Source of the DNA: Plasmopara viticola
Lineage: Eukaryota; Oomycota; Peronosporomycetes; Peronosporales; Peronosporaceae
DNA length: 64,000 nt
Assembly (NCBI GenBank): GCA_001695595.3
Contig: MBPM02000127.1
Location: forward strand, 62,001 to 126,000
Direction: 5' to 3'
Position 1 is the first letter of the stretch. Each line of letters starts with the position of its first letter. Of this stretch, positions 34,770-48,746 are shown piece after piece. The translations under genes and the position numbers were made by a program. Under the pieces are notes generated by a model that saw nothing but the letters and a program-made list of their open reading frames with translations, was not told where the DNA came from and did not search any database.

Positions 34770-35400
34770 ACTAGATTAGATGTTTTCTTCTCTTTTTTAT
34801 AGTTCTCTCGACCCTAGCTGTCAATTCAGTAGCTACTACCGGTATCAAAGGGCATCCGAAGAGCACGTGCACTTAAAATACACACAAATTTCTCCTCCAG
34901 ACAGTGCTATCGTCGTCGATACCACTGGTGCCTATGACGGCAGAAACTTCTAACAGTTTCGATACTTTCTACAATACCTCAGTATACAACGGCAGTTTTG
35001 AGACGGAAACCGAGGGTGCGTAGAACATTTTCAATCCGACAGATACCCAGGTTCGCTTCTTGTTCCCAGGAGCCTATCACGGGAAGGTCGTGATTTCGAA
35101 GCTCAATGATTCTATGATGATGCAAGGCTACACATTCGACACAATGTTATACGCTGCTAATCGGCTGACGATTGCTCAGTCCAAGGCTCAAACGAGATTA
35201 TTGTCATGATAAAACAATTCGCAACATTTGGATCAGCACTCTCGGCTTGACTTTTAAAAGTGGCGGGAAAGTCTACGATCTTAACGTCGCCAACACAGGT
35301 GGTGAAATCGAACATTTGAGACAAGCCGTGGCAAACTACGTCGACCATTTCGTCCACGGCTTTTACCAAGTCACATATTTAAAGCATTTTATCTCTACCT
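34770..35400 (+). pseudogene. unidentified broken gene, possibly secreted
   Basis: From 34936 the frame reads about 90 protein-like codons with one in-frame TAG (after FETETEGA) and includes TQVRFLFPGAYHGKVVISKL and SMMMQGYTFDTMLYAANRL. A second protein-like stretch follows in another frame (GGKVYDLNVANTGGEIEHLR, about 35265-35330). Upstream, near 34795-34850, a hydrophobic stretch (VLSTLAVNSVA) could be the end of a signal peptide, with a possible intron acceptor TTTTTTATAG at 34792-34801. I do not recognise the family. Stops and frame changes suggest a pseudogene. Confidence 0.35.
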
Positions 35401-36940
35401 TCTTTGTTCAAAAATACCGCGTTTCCTTTTCATTTCCTTGAGAGATGCAAAATTTCAACTTCATCGATTAAGACCCCATATAAGACGCTACCGCCGAAGC
35501 CTGTGCTGTCTGAGCTCTGGAGCATTACTTTTCCTTGTGGAGATTGACAGGCAGAAAGCGTTTGGAATTTAGAATTGCAGGAAAAGCTGCGTTTTTATCC
35601 GCGTCCTTATGGTCATCAAAGCCTGTATGTCCATCACACAGCCTCTTACAAACATTGTAATCTTTGAGTGATACGCTTTGCCCACCCTCCTGCACTAATT
35701 TTTGATTGAAACACTGGGGTGAAGAGAAGGCAGACAAAATAACATTGGAGCCGATTAAGATATCAGAATTTTGAAGCACTACATCTAACAGCTAATTTAT
35801 CGGCTGCAAGAACACATGTTTCCCGATTTGAACTCGCCATTCAAATCGATGGACTTAATTGAACCCGGGCTCAAACGTCGACAATAAATTTAAGCTCTGT
35901 TGTAATTTTGGAGAGGGTGTCATATTTAGGTGTCGATTAATGACTCATTTAGTTCTTAATAGACCTGACAACTTCTGCTAAGGTGATCTATGAGATTGAC
36001 AAACAATGTTGATACGACGTTTGGCGCTGAAATCAGCTTCCCACACACCTCTGGGCGACCGGAGCTTTCTTGATTGGCAATTGAGTCAGCCTTACGTGCT
36101 AATTTTGGCTTCGCATCAAATCTTACTCTTTATGTTGGTCTGACCATGGCATTCACCTACCGCTTCTCCAAACTTGAGATCTAAGCGCGGGCTTAAGATA
36201 AACCGTTTCTTTAGATAGCCCCAAAGGTAAAAATATCAAGACTTACTTTAAGTCAGGTATATTTGCAACTCGCCGAGCGCAGTCAAGTTGCTGTCACTTC
36301 GATGAAGCCAATCAGATATGGACACCGTACGAGAAAAAAAGGTGAATCACTATTAAAATATAGCAGGCGGATCGCATTTGCCATTTTCCACAACTGCTCT
36401 TAGCTCGTGACCAAGCTCGTGTCTAGTTTGAAAATTTGAAGGTGTGTGCTCAGCGCAAATTTCCTCATGTGTAGACCGTCTACATACCTCCGATTCCTCT
36501 AAATCGTTTAAATTGCTTTCTCTAGGCAACGTTTATTTGCATTTTGCTACGATGATGAAGAATGAGTTGTTAATCAAGGCCTCAATCAAGAACGCTTGTC
36601 TAGTTTGCCGATTTGCAACATTCGCGGCTACCAGCTGTGTGAGCTAATTGCAAAGATCTCTACAGATTATATTGAGCGGATGTACAAGCTCCAATAGCAA
36701 ACAATAATTAGCCCCAACTTCTTTGCTTTATTTCGGAGCTTCTGTATGACAATTGAAACTCAGACACGCCGATAAGCGTAATGATCTGCCGCACTATCAG
36801 ATCAACAGAACGCTTGCAAAACGTGACAGACGGAGATGTGACCTGAGCGTCCTTCGTAGGCTAGGATTTTTTTCATTTCTTAAAACATTTTGAAGCGTTT
36901 AAAGCTTGTAATTGCTAAAAGCACATGTGTATTTCTCATC
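35401..36940. other. no clear gene
   Basis: Short frames only. Near 36010-36180 the plus strand reads a protein-like stretch (NLTLYVGLTMAFTYRF) with a nearby stop. It may belong to the broken gene to the left, but no link can be shown. Confidence 0.3.
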
Positions 36941-36949
36941 CGGCATTGT

Positions 36950-37120
36950 CACACCCAAAATGGTGTCGTTAGATCTAGCTGACTATAGTCATGGGCAATG
37001 CGTCTCCCTACATGCTTCTTGACGCCGGACAATAGTGCCTTAAAGACAGACGTACTTTGTGCATTTCTGTTTGAAGTGCAAAGCTTCTCCAATTGTTACA
37101 TGTGAAGAGAATAACTTATT
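36950..37120 (-). pseudogene. gypsy reverse transcriptase fragment
   Basis: The minus strand reads KKHVGRRIAHDYSQLDLTT, the same RT block as EKPVGWRIVHDYRQLKLMT in gypsy copy 2. The rest of the element is not visible on either side, so this is an isolated piece. Confidence 0.6.
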
Positions 37121-39535
37121 CGTGCGAGGACTGGACGTATGTATCAGGACCGATCGTGCAAAACACTCCGAACTCAAGTAGTTCTATCTACACAATCCTG
37201 GCGACTGGCAGCTTAAGCTTGGCGTGTTTCATCACAAATGATCCCCGCGTATGCTCCACGTATCTCTTGATATCATACTACATGTTAGACTCTCAGGAGC
37301 TAGATTCTCATAATCTATATTAACTACAACGAATCATGACATTAAAGCTCTTCGAGTTGCTTCTATTAGATATCGGCGCGTTCCTAGCGATAAGACCATG
37401 ACTTTATACATTGTAAACGGCAAATTCAACTCACTTATAACGGGCACGAATCATAGTCCCTTGTTTGCCGCAGCCAACGTAGCTGATGTTTATTTGCAAA
37501 GTAAAGCTCGAGCCTTTTGGTCTCAAGCGCGGGCATCTTTCCCAAATGGAGCTGCCTACTACTGACTTCCCGGAGGTGCGATCCTATTTAAAGCCTTACT
37601 CCTTTTCAGAACCAATTTTGATCGTCTCCGTCTACCTTTTCGGTGTTAAGTGTGAGTTGAGTCTTTTCTAAATATGTACAAGAGCGAGGCTGCCTTGCAC
37701 TGTTCAAGGATTGACGCCGCATTATATGAAGGCCATCAGCTCCCATCTTATTGAATGTGCTCATATATTTGCTTCTTCGTTGTTAACGAACGAGCATGAC
37801 CGCTTACGTAGACTGAACCTTGTCATAAGAAACATTAATCTCATCTGTTCCAACATACGTTTTCAGGACACGATGCTTCGAAAAGTATATTTACATGAAA
37901 GTTTTCAGCTTTAAGCCTGTTTTTTTAAGGTGAAGTGTGCAAGCGCCTCGAGCATCCTATGATCTTTGATCTTGTTGGTAGGCAATCCTACATCTGTGCT
38001 GATACCTGAACACTTGCTAAAAAAAATTTGATATGAAATGTAGAACCTTCTCGCATCTACCAGATATGCGGTTTGAGCTGCATTCAAAACTTAATGACCG
38101 CTATTGACATGAAGAGGCGAGCTTTGCAGCCTGCTCTGCATCTATGCAGCTTAATCGCATAATAACGTTTGGGATCAGCGAGCAAAGTGTGTGCCTTAGG
38201 GCTTAGACAGCACAAGCTCCGATAGCCCCGGTGGTAGCGCCATCTGAAAGTTCAAGCCGGTGAAGCAGAGTGTTTACACCTGATAAGTGAAGGAAAAGCA
38301 AAACTTTGATTGTTGACAAATGAGCAGAATATGAAGTGCCGAAAGTGTGACGGGATCACACAACATCTTGCGCCACCGGTCCTACCTTCGTTAATTTATG
38401 TGTGCACAACAAAGAAATATCAAATGATCATGTAAGCATGCAGTGAGAGTGAGAGCCATTATATCGAAGGTAGCTTGGTGCCATAAGCAGGTGTTCAATC
38501 GACCAACAATCCAGCAGTGGTGCACTTCTCATTGTACACGAGGTAATGGGAAGATATAGTGGGACTTGGTAAAGCCCCGCGTTCAAAAATGTTGTGCACC
38601 AAATGCGGTTACAGTTGGTCAAATAAAGTGCTGAAGCTCTAAGAGAGAGAAGCAAAACACATTAATCGTGTTTTGGCTAGCCAATGGGATGGTTCTTGAC
38701 ATTTCTAGACTTGAGCTATACGCCTTCAGTATAAAAAGAAGGGATTGAAGGCTTTTTACAAAGGAGACGTGATGACGCCTTAAATGCTGGTAGCATTGGC
38801 TGGTGGAGACGCTTAATATGCTGCTTTAATGTGAAAATATAGTTTGCCAGGTGTGTTACAAACTGCATATCTAACATTTTTGATAGAAGCTAGCTTAGGT
38901 CCACAACCATAACAAATCTTCTGGTCGAAGTCACAGCACCGATAAAAGTTCTCGCGAGCATATACTCACGACATCGATCGTATCATAGCTCATACGATAA
39001 GTAGCAAGACATCATCAAGCAAAAAGAGAGCAAGTATGCGATACCAAAATGATCCTCGTCAGTACAAATGCTCTTATGCGAGACGAGAAATACATCTACT
39101 AGAATTACTTATACGGTTGATGTGCTCCAGTTGAAGGCACTACAAAAAAAATCAGAGTTACTGAGTCTCAAGGTACTTTAAGCTACCGAATACTTAGCTA
39201 AGTTTTATAACAGTACTAGCTCCGAGGTTTTGCTCTTAATGATGGTGACTCGTCTTGGAAATATAAACTCTTCTTCCATTTTAAGCGGGAATGTTTTGCA
39301 ATTGTCGTATGTGAAAGAACTCCAAGTTTTCATTAATTCTTCATCAGAAGAAAAATGCTTGGATATGAAGCCCAAAGATTGGGCCTTAGAACGCTTACAG
39401 GATAAAAGAGCAGGACGAGGTATTTGTTTGATACCAGCTTCAAAGTACCGCGCCGTTTGTCGAATCCTTTTGCCACGAGATCAATGTAGGATACACTTAT
39501 ACCTCCTTCACCGAAGAGGCAGGGATTGGAAAGCG
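37121..39535. other. no clear gene
   Basis: Frames of up to 102 codons occur (39230-39538, +), which may belong to the gypsy remnant that follows. I see no motif in 37121-39200. Confidence 0.3.
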
Positions 39536-39539
39536 TGAA

Positions 39540-41740
39540 CGCCAAATCTCCTGCGCTTGCCACTAGATTTCTGTTAAAGAAACTGAATGGAAAGTGGCGA
39601 CTAGATTTTGCTTACAATGAGCAAAACAGAGCGACGGTGCCTTCACAAATAGTGTCTTAATCGTATTGCTATATAATATGTCCATTTATACGTTGTTATG
39701 TGCACTGGATTGATAACGTTTTCTTACTACTACTCCTGTATGTGTGCTTAGCAATGCCACAAGGGTAGCTAAACGCCCAGTCGACATTTAATTGAAAAGC
39801 TTGGCACTTTCCTATTGCTACAGGCTTTCTTCCGGAAATACTTTGAATATATATCCCCTAACCGCTCCAAAGAAATTTTGGTACTAAAGGCAACCAAAGT
39901 TAAGCTCTGGAGGTTATGAAGACCAAAAAATCGCCGCCAGGATCGGCTAATGTGTATTTGTGCACACATATGATTTGCTAAAAACATTGAAAAAGTAAAG
40001 ACCGTTTTAGCTTGACCTACGCCACAATCTTAAAATAAATTCAAGATTAGGGTAAATATTTGCTTACGTATAGTCCTGGTTGTGAGGATCTAGATTTTTC
40101 TAGCTCAAACGATTCAAAAAGAAATGATGTAGTGCTGTCTATCTCATCACCTGGATCTCTTAGTTACAACGAAAAAAAATTTCGGTAGGCGTCTGTTACG
40201 TCTTTGCCGGACAAAATAAGAGAATACAGCATCTTGAACGACGCTCGCGACTGAAGTCGCAGGGCATCGCGATTAGATACAATCAGTCAGAACTGCAGGG
40301 CATCGCGATTAATTACAATCAGTCAGAACTGTCGAGAAAGATTTCTTCATTCACAATAATCGCTTGCCTCAAAGTATATCGGGATGAATTTGGAGTGCGT
40401 ATTTCAAAACTGAAGTCGCTTTAGCCTGTCAAGACCACGAACCTTCGAACACTGTATTACATTTCCAACAAATGGGAATATAGTTGCCGTTCTTTGGAAG
40501 ATCAATTTTCACGTTGTATACAAGCTTGACAAATAATTGTGCGCTTAAGCGTATTTAGCCATTGCGTTAGTACACATAAGAAGGGTCATGAGCTCCAAAT
40601 TCATTGGGTTTTCCAAATGGATGCCAATATGGAGCTGCTCCTGCAACTTTTTATCGCAAACTAAGATGCCGAAGTTGAATCTCGACAGAGTATAATCAGG
40701 CAAATCTCTAGGGTGCATCCAGCAGATCTATTTTAGGACATTGACCCGAACGACAGAGACCTGAAGAGCAATATGCATATGATTTTACAGAACCGGCCAT
40801 TTGAGTCGATTATAAGTCATTTTCTCTGTTTGTACCACATGCTGGTGGTCCCACATATACAAGTTGGTAATCAAGTATGTGAGGACCTGTGAGATCGGAA
40901 AAAAATTATTGCTGCTCACACTTTAGCGTCTTTACAGAGCTTGCCAATATCGACAGACTGCTGGAAGTACTCAACCTCAGACGATTTCAACGGCTTACTG
41001 AAATGTAATAGCTACACGGAGTAAGTATTGTTTGAATGCCAATTGAGCAGGATGGCTTCGCATACGTGTAAGGAACGATTATTATCAAGGCTGTTTTAAA
41101 TAAATGCCACGTTTTTTCGGACACGATACAGACCAGCGATAACCACTGCAATCTGCACGACGCCGGTCTATTTATTATGACGTTTTACGTGCTAATGTCA
41201 ACAATAGATCTTTCGCAGACAAAACATCGGACAAAAAGAGTCGGATATGTGCTTGGATACACATACATATAATTAAAGCGCCGCACTTGCGGACGACGAG
41301 GAGTCAAGAACTGAGGTTCAACTTACCAATGTTTACGCATTTACGAGCTTTTATCCTTTTGTGTAAGCGTATGGCACGCCAAGGCTCATTTAACTTTACA
41401 TGTATGTACGCTTTTAAGTTAAGTCGAGAAATGGCAGAAGAGACACTTTTTACCAGGCTTCTAATTTTAGACCAGTTTCGTTACATTAACAATTATTCAA
41501 ACTTCGCGAAAAATCGACTGAATACAGTTTGTAGAGCAAAATCTGCGGTTGCATCCGTCCGGAAGAAACAAAAGAGGATATTTGACAAGCATGATAGAGT
41601 ATACTAAATATAACAATTGCAGGAATATAGTATTGTTGAATACTAAGAATCTACCTCCAAAAGATAAGTATAGTGTTTACAGACACGACAAAATATTTTA
41701 TTGCCACATCTTTCACGCTCTCGAAAAGCCTTAAGTCGGC
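39540..41740 (+). mobile_element. Ty3/gypsy remnant, plus strand
   Basis: Two marks at the ends support this. Near 39570-39650 the sequence reads LLKKLNGKWRLDFAYNEQNR, matching the K..G.WR...DYR.LN block of gypsy RT. At 41550-41734 it reads NIVLLNTKNLPPK and HIFHALEKP, matching the VLLSTKNL and FHVS.LKP phrases of the integrase C-terminus in chromodomain-type gypsy elements. The 2 kb between is too decayed to read. The orientation is opposite to that of the two larger copies, and it is probably another lineage. Confidence 0.6.
40259..40330. repeat. 36-base tandem duplication
   Basis: GCAGGGCATCGCGATTAGAT and its continuation to CAGTCAGAACT occur twice in a row (40259-40294 and 40295-40330) with a single difference (GAT/AAT). 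The two copies are much more alike than the surrounding decayed sequence would predict, so the duplication is recent. Confidence 0.85.
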
Positions 41741-44250
41741 ATTTGATGTAGAACTTATTTTAAAGCAGTACGATCCGCGGAACCTTAAATCTCTATCTTT
41801 TCTGAGGTCCTCAACGAAACAGTGTATAGCTCTTGATCCGCGCTCGGACTTTCCCACAAGAGGGCCACAAAGTGGCTGGTATTGCCGAGAGCCTGGACGA
41901 TAGCTAATCTATAGGAGTGTAATGTAAAATGGCCAACTTCGAAGCTTACTTTGAAGAGAAGATACTTATTGTAATAGTACAGATTCTTGCGCTGAGGAGT
42001 GCGGAGGTCAATTCGAGCGAGTCACATGATAAAAGAAACTTCTCTTCTCGAAGACCTAAAGGATTCTAGAACAGCCTCAAAATAGCTGTTGATGGTCACT
42101 AGGGCGAACCTGGTGAGAACCCTTAAGCGCGTGTGCACGGTCGCAATGCGCTGCTACTTCTTACAAGGCCAACTAAGAAGCGATCGCTTTTGGCTCTCAA
42201 GGCCAACATCTCTTTCGTGTGAAGTGCGTTGTAAAGCAGAGGCACCATGACGAAATTCAAGTGCTTCCTAATGTGACGCCGTTATCCCACTTTGCACACC
42301 TTTTGAAAGGTGTTGGACCGAAGAAAATTTCGTCTTAGAGACAAAAAAAGTAGCGCGTCGTAAGTGAGTTGTGGTCTTTTGGCCACTCGTTGAGAGTTTA
42401 TTGGGAGTAACCTTATACCCACACTCGAAGTCTATTTTTTCAGCACCTGGCTGAGAATCTAAGGCATCGGAGAGCTGGATTGTCTACGACTTACCAACTT
42501 AGTAAATCTGCTTAAGCTTATGGCCACTTTAATTGAGCTTAGGTTTAGCATTTTGAAGGGACAATTTATCTAAGGAATATTTCGATCAAACCATAATGGT
42601 AATTGTTTTAAGGATATCCCCAAATCGCATGTCATATGATGCCAAAAAAAATCAAAGGCAGATAATTGCCGCCTATCGAAATCGAAATCCGGTGTGGTGA
42701 GTACAGTAGACGAGCGTACTGCGTCGAGCAGTACTTTTGCAACACTGACCCTTTAGCGATTACCTACCTTGTCGTGCACACCTTGTGATTCGTCGGGATA
42801 CGAAACAGACAATATTCTTGAGACACAAGGCAAGTTTATACTGCTCTAAAATAGCATTTATTCACAGCGTTAGTATTATATGGCGTTCGATTACGATGTC
42901 GTTGCTTGTAGAGCACACTTATGCAATATGTGTCGGTCGTCCTCTTTTGAGTGAGCGTCCAACCCCAACGTCGAAAGACGGAAAAGGCGCGTTCTCCCTC
43001 GAAAAGGCACAAGCCCTGATTTAAGTCTTCGGCTTTTTTCCTCGAAACGAGTAGCAATTGAACGGTGCCCTGCATACTACTTGGGCTACACACTCCGGGG
43101 AATGCACCTCACGTGATCCGAGCGATCAGTTTTCTTACAGCGCACCCCACAGACTCCATACCCATTGTATGATAAGCGTTGATGCTTGGTGAGCAAGAAA
43201 TCACAATCGGTCGTCTTGATTTGGTGCGAGAACAAGAGATAGAGTTACAGCTGAATGTAGCTTGCTTGACTATTGATCAGCGGTCGAGCTCTAATTTTAT
43301 AAACAACGAACTCGCTGTAATCGTTTGAGCGGGTTTATGAGGTGGCATTTGGTTTTGGTCCAAAAACAATCTGACGTGAGCCACGTACTGCTCTAAAAGC
43401 AGTACTGCTATATCTGCCTTCTTTTGGCAAATCAGAGGAGCGGAAGTTTTTTGCTAGCGCTGCAAAGCGCATTATCGGTACTCACGCCTCACGAAAACAT
43501 CTTGGATTCGAGTAATTTAAAACGCTACGTACAAACTATTCTTAGCTGTCATATGTGCCCGCATTTCGCGACATCATCAAAGTCCGTAGTGTTTGCTTGG
43601 TAAAGACTCGTCCTCAAGCTGCCGTTCTGCAACCTATGGTCCGCGACATTACTCCATAATTTTTTTGAAGTGAAACCTCAAATTTCAATGAATTATCAGA
43701 ATTAAAATGTCCCCTCTAGGCCATAAGATACTAAGCTCAACCTTGAAGATGGCGTCGGGCGGGTGAACCCTCCATGTGGTACGTAAGCTTATTCTTTTGA
43801 TTGAGAAAAGGAGAATACCGATAATGCCCAGCTATCATCCGGCGCACTGCGTGCTTTTCCCAATCTTGCTCGCGGTTAGCGCCTGTTAGACGCAGCATAT
43901 GAAGTAGAATATTGTCAGACTGTCTGACTCATTCCGCTATAACATTAATTAAAATAGATGGCGTTCGATCGATTTTCGACAAAAGTTGTAGCACTTTGGG
44001 CTTGGGATACGTTTTTAGTCCAAATGATGGGTCGATCATCTGTGGCTGTGCTTGCGTATGACACAAAAAAGGCTCTCGCGTGCACCTGATCCGGGTCATA
44101 GTGCTGCTTCAGAAAGTCCGCATCAAAGCTGGTTCTTTAAGAGCTTAAATTGGACACGGTTAGCCTCTTTGGACCACGTTACAAAAGTGTCAGTCATTAC
44201 GTATATTGGAATTAACGTTTTATCTGAAATAAAGCGAAAGGATTAAATGC
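41741..44250. other. no clear gene
   Basis: Frames of up to 85 codons on both strands. I see no motif, RNA gene or long repeat. Confidence 0.3.
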
Positions 44251-45400
44251 TGTTAAACAGTGTAAGATCAATTTGATTTCAGACAGCAGTGACGGCTTTT
44301 TTGGGAAGCTTTTAGCATAAAGTTATTAAATCATCAATTTTAAATTCTGACTTGATCTTCTCCCCTTTTTGCTCAAATTGTTTTTAATATTTTAACCTTT
44401 ATCCTCTATGTCGCCTACAAGACAGAAATACTAAGCCCTCTCGACAATTACTTCTCGACTTGTTTACGCATTGTTGGAGGGCCGATGGCAGTAATCTCCT
44501 TGGCTTTTCCTTCTTCATTAAGCTAAGGAACACAATGTGGTGGCACTTTCGAAAGCCAAGAGTTAGGAATTCCGTTCACGTTGAGCGATGTGTAGCCTGT
44601 TAGGGTATAAAAAGAGTTCTTACTGCACCTTCATTGAGCGAGGGTATGAATTTCCGATATCTCAAATTATCCGCACACACACTGCGCAATACGTCTTTGC
44701 CAATGCAATTTACTCGCAATGTCTGACCATCGTTTTGCGGGTGGTCCGGTGTTTATCACATTACAAATACGCTTGGATTCTTACTTTGCCAACGACACAA
44801 TCAAGCTTGGGCCACAACTTATCTACCGAGTCCTTCGAAAGGCCGACCAAAAAAGCTCAAATTAAAGGGTTGTCAACAGCGCAACGGCATCGGGAAAACT
44901 CATTATTGGTGCGGCTGCATTAAACAAATAATATCAGTTGACACAAAAGGCACCCACGCGCGGAGGTGCCTACCCACCGATACAGCTTAAGCCACCAATA
45001 TTCGGTCTTACGTATTCTCACAATCAATATGACCACAAAGCAATCAAGCTCACGTCTCGTACGAAAAGCTACTTTAATCTTAATAATGAGGATCCGCTAC
45101 ACTCGTGAAGCCTCATTTTAGTCATACAGCTCGGCTTTCATCGAAAGCCGACGTAGCCTTACGCTTAACTGCTCCGTCATTTCATTGTCCGAGGCTTCAT
45201 GTTCATCGCTACCCAAAAAAATTGGCTGAGCTATTCGCATATCCTCTTGCACATACACGCTACGGATTGCAGACGAGTTTGCAAATGAACAATGGTCTAG
45301 CTTATAGACTGGGCGACGCGATAATGCATCCACCAAAAGATTCGAATTTTCTAGATTAAACTTCACCTTAGAGGTATACATTGCAAATAAGAGGAGCGTT
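44250..45400 (-). mobile_element. Ty3/gypsy fragment
   Basis: The frame at 45118-45381 (minus) reads NLLVDALSRRP, the phrase that ends gypsy RNase H, then continues towards an integrase. The stretch to its left (44250-45110) is similar in order to 54430-55280, including ACACTATGTGGTGGCGCTTT-like and CGGAGGTGC segments. It is therefore a piece of an element family with at least two copies here. Confidence 0.65.
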
Positions 45401-47343
45401 ATGGTCGCTATCTACGAGAGGTAATTCAACTGTGGCGCAGTGGGTGGGTAAGCATGATCTATGTAATTCATCCATGACTTCACCCGCAGCACAGATATTT
45501 TAAACAGCCTTCGATGGGGCTCTTTTTTTTACTAAGCGCTTTCTATGTTTGTGCCTCCTCAGATTTAACAGAGCTTGGTTCATTCCTAGTAGATTGTCTA
45601 GCGTTTACCGGCGCTGACATTTCTTCTCTACAAACTAGGCTCTTAATTGTCGGCGGTTTTTTAGCTCCCTGAACTAAACGCAGATGACACTACTAACGCA
45701 GATGACATGTAATACCACACAATGCCCATCGATAAGATTCCATGTCTGGCTCACAGCTCTAGAGCATCGCTCGCTCTCATCAGTATAGCTGAGGTTTTCC
45801 AAGAATCCGGCTGGTCCTGATCGTGTCGCTTGAAAGTAGATTTTGGCATACAATGTGACTTTCGTGACTTTCTTAAAAGAATTCAAGTATATAAAGAACA
45901 CCTTGTTTTGGGTAGCGAGTCATTCATAAAAAGTCTTGTAACTGTTTTGGGTATCCCACCTTAAAGAGTCTTCAGCTCTTGGACAAAGTCTACAAGCCAT
46001 TCTCCTTGTTTGCTGCTTCAAAGCGTAATCGCAAACGGTTTACATAATCTCGTATCGAAAAGATTTGCGTCAGCTGTATTAATCTCACAATGTAAGAAAA
46101 CGCAGTATGGGTCGTTGTACCGCACACTACGTGCGTTCCTTGAGATAAACAGAGCCACTATTGCCACTCGCACCAAAAAGAATATCATGTCTTTTACTAT
46201 ATTGAGTTCATAGCGAGCGGATTTCTCCTTTCTTAAGTTTAAATGTCAACTCTGATTGCAAGCGAGTTGGTCTAGACGGGCCGTCAGGCTATGGTGCTGA
46301 CGTCTCTGACGTGAACGACTTCATTATCTCCCGTTAAAGATGATCAAACAAATTGTTTGAATAGCTGTAGAGTGACCGTCGACGCACATAGTGGCGCCAG
46401 ATTCTATGCAATCCATTCTTGAGCCCTCCGGGCCTAGCAGGATTGTACTTGTTTTACATGCCTTGAGGAAAAAGAGCTCACAAAGAACAATTTTGGGGAC
46501 TTAGGTATTGATTAATTACACGTACCGTTGGTCTACCGGGGCTACTTGTTTCAAACAGAATGCGTTCAGGTCTGGCTTTGGTTCTATACCTAAACCCGGT
46601 GCGGCTTGTAGATTGCTATCTGTTTGAATCCGAAATCTAAAGTACGTCTTTGCGCCAAAGCTTAATGCAAGTGTTACATGAGCTGACCTTGTTTGATAAA
46701 GGCCAAGGAATTCTACTCTACAAGTACATTGTGACATACTTATTCTTTTTAATATGCATGATGACGAGCATGTGCTGCATTCCGTTAAGTGTTCAAGCTA
46801 AGAACCTTCATATTGATGCTCGAAATGTCACGTGACACAAAATTGGGATAGCGAGTTTGGCTGCTAACGATAGGACTGTGTGTCGTACAAAAAAATAGTT
46901 ATTAATCCAAAAAATCGTTTTTCAAGACCAGGAATAGTGAAAAGTCATTCAAGGGAAGCCCGCCTAATTTATTGCACGTGTCGGCGCTGTGTGACTACGC
47001 TACATAAACAGTTTAATCTGTCAGCGTTGGCGCATTTGTATAATTACCGTTGGCTTTAACTTGTGCGTGTATACAAAGTAATATATGTATCCAGAAGCCA
47101 TTGTATCATTCCATGCTACGATTTGGCTACAAACTCGAAATTGCGATCGATATGCTAGTCTAGAATCAGGCTTGTTTGGGCGGCTATTGACGAGCTGGTA
47201 TAATTTACCCCGTATCACAAGTCATGTTTTAAAATATAAGATTTATAACTCCGCAAAATACATTTGTATTGCTGGGGTGCTCTTCCTACGTTATTCGCGT
47301 CCCCCTTGTGTGGCGCATGCTCATCCCTAATATAGACTTCACC
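45401..47343. other. no clear gene; holds the upstream region of the succinyl-CoA synthetase gene
   Basis: Short frames only. The core promoter of the gene at 47344 should lie within the last few hundred bases, but no initiator motif is convincing. Confidence 0.3.
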
Positions 47344-48746
47344 ATGTTTGGCCTCATGCTCCGTAGTACCAAGCTCTTGGCGCTTCCTGCTCGCCAAAAC
47401 GCGCAAGTGCGTCGTCTCAACCTGCATGAGTTCCAGTCTCTGGAGATCATGAAAGGTTTTGGTGTTGCCACACCCCAGGGCATCCCTGCCGACACGCCGG
47501 CCGAAGCTAAGGCCGCATTCAAAAAGATCCGCGGCGACCGTGGTGCGTAATTTGATTGGTTTGCTGTATATAGAAGATATCCACAAGATTTAAACTTCTA
47601 CTTGTTTGACATATCCATCACGACAATACAGAGGGCGTGGACGTTGTTATCAAAGCGCAGGCGCTGACGGGCGGCCGTGGTCTTGGCACGTTCAAGAATG
47701 GATTTAAGGGGGGTGTGCATATGTGCACCAGACCTGAGCAGGCCGAAGAGTTTGCTAAAAAGATGCTCGGTGAGACCCTCGTGACGAAGCAAACGGGTGC
47801 AAAAGGCATACAAGTGGCCAAGGTCTTTCTCATGGAACGCGTCTGGATGCGTCGTGAAATGTATTTCTCGATTCTTATGGACCGTGCGTCTCAGGGTCCC
47901 GTCATGGTGGCCTCGCCTGCGGGTGGAACTTCTATTGAAGATGTGGCCGAAGCCACGCCTGAGCTTATCTTTAAAGAAAACATTGATATATCCACGGGTC
48001 CCACAGATGCACAAGTCACGCGTCTTGCAAAAGCTTTGGGCGGTGAAGGTGAGGTTTTGACGAAGCTGGAAGATCAGATTAAAAACCTCTACAATATGTT
48101 TATTGGTGTTGATGCCACGCTTGTTGAGATTAACCCGCTGGCTGAAACCCGTGAAGGAGAGATCTTTGCCTGTGACGCCAAGCTCAATTATGATGACAAT
48201 GCTGCTTTCCGTCACAAGGAAATTTTTGCCATGCGTGACAAGACCCAAGAAGACCCACGTGAGGTGGAAGCCAGTGCTTACGACCTTAATTACATTGGTT
48301 TAGACGGTAATATTGGCTGTCTTGTTAATGGTGCTGGATTGGCTATGGCTACCATGGATATCATCTCACTGTACGGTGGCTCACCTGCAAACTTTTTGGA
48401 TGTGGGTGGAGGTGCGTCGGAGGAGCAAGTGAAGAAAGCGTTTGAGATATTGGATGGCGATGACCAAGTCAAGTCAATCCTCGTTAACATCTTTGGGGGT
48501 ATTATGCGCTGTGATGTGATTGCAGCTGGTATCGTAGCGGCTGCGAAGGACCTGGGGCTGAAGAAACCGGTGATCATCCGTCTGCAGGGTACCAATGTCG
48601 AGCCTGCTCGCAAAATCATCGCCGAGTCAGGCATCAAGATGATTGTGGCCGATGACTTGGAGGATGCTGCTGAGAAGGCTGTGAAGATTGCTGACATCGT
48701 CGCACAGGCGGAAAAAGTGAAAATTGGCGTCGAATTTGAAGCCTAA
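47344..48746 (+). CDS. succinyl-CoA synthetase beta subunit, mitochondrial
   Basis: Two exons (47344-47542 and 47632-48746) are joined across an 89-base intron (GTGCGT...ACAG). They give 437 residues, the usual length. With the alpha subunit this enzyme converts succinyl-CoA to succinate and makes ATP or GTP in the citric acid cycle. Residues 1 to about 28 are basic and free of acids, as in a mitochondrial targeting sequence; the mature part starts LNLHEFQS. The ATP-grasp domain includes GGRGLGTF. Asn in EINPLAE (about 234) and Asp in CDAKLNYDDNA (about 248) fit the Mg-nucleotide ligands. The CoA-ligase domain shows NGAGLAMATMD, FLDVGGGAS and NIFGGIMRCD. ATG 47344 is preferred for its ACC context and transit peptide. 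The frame also extends upstream to 47269. ATP or GTP preference cannot be read here. Confidence 0.95.

Noticed and set aside
47598..48248. 216-codon minus-strand frame opposite the succinyl-CoA synthetase gene
   Set aside because: Antisense shadow caused by codon bias of the real gene.
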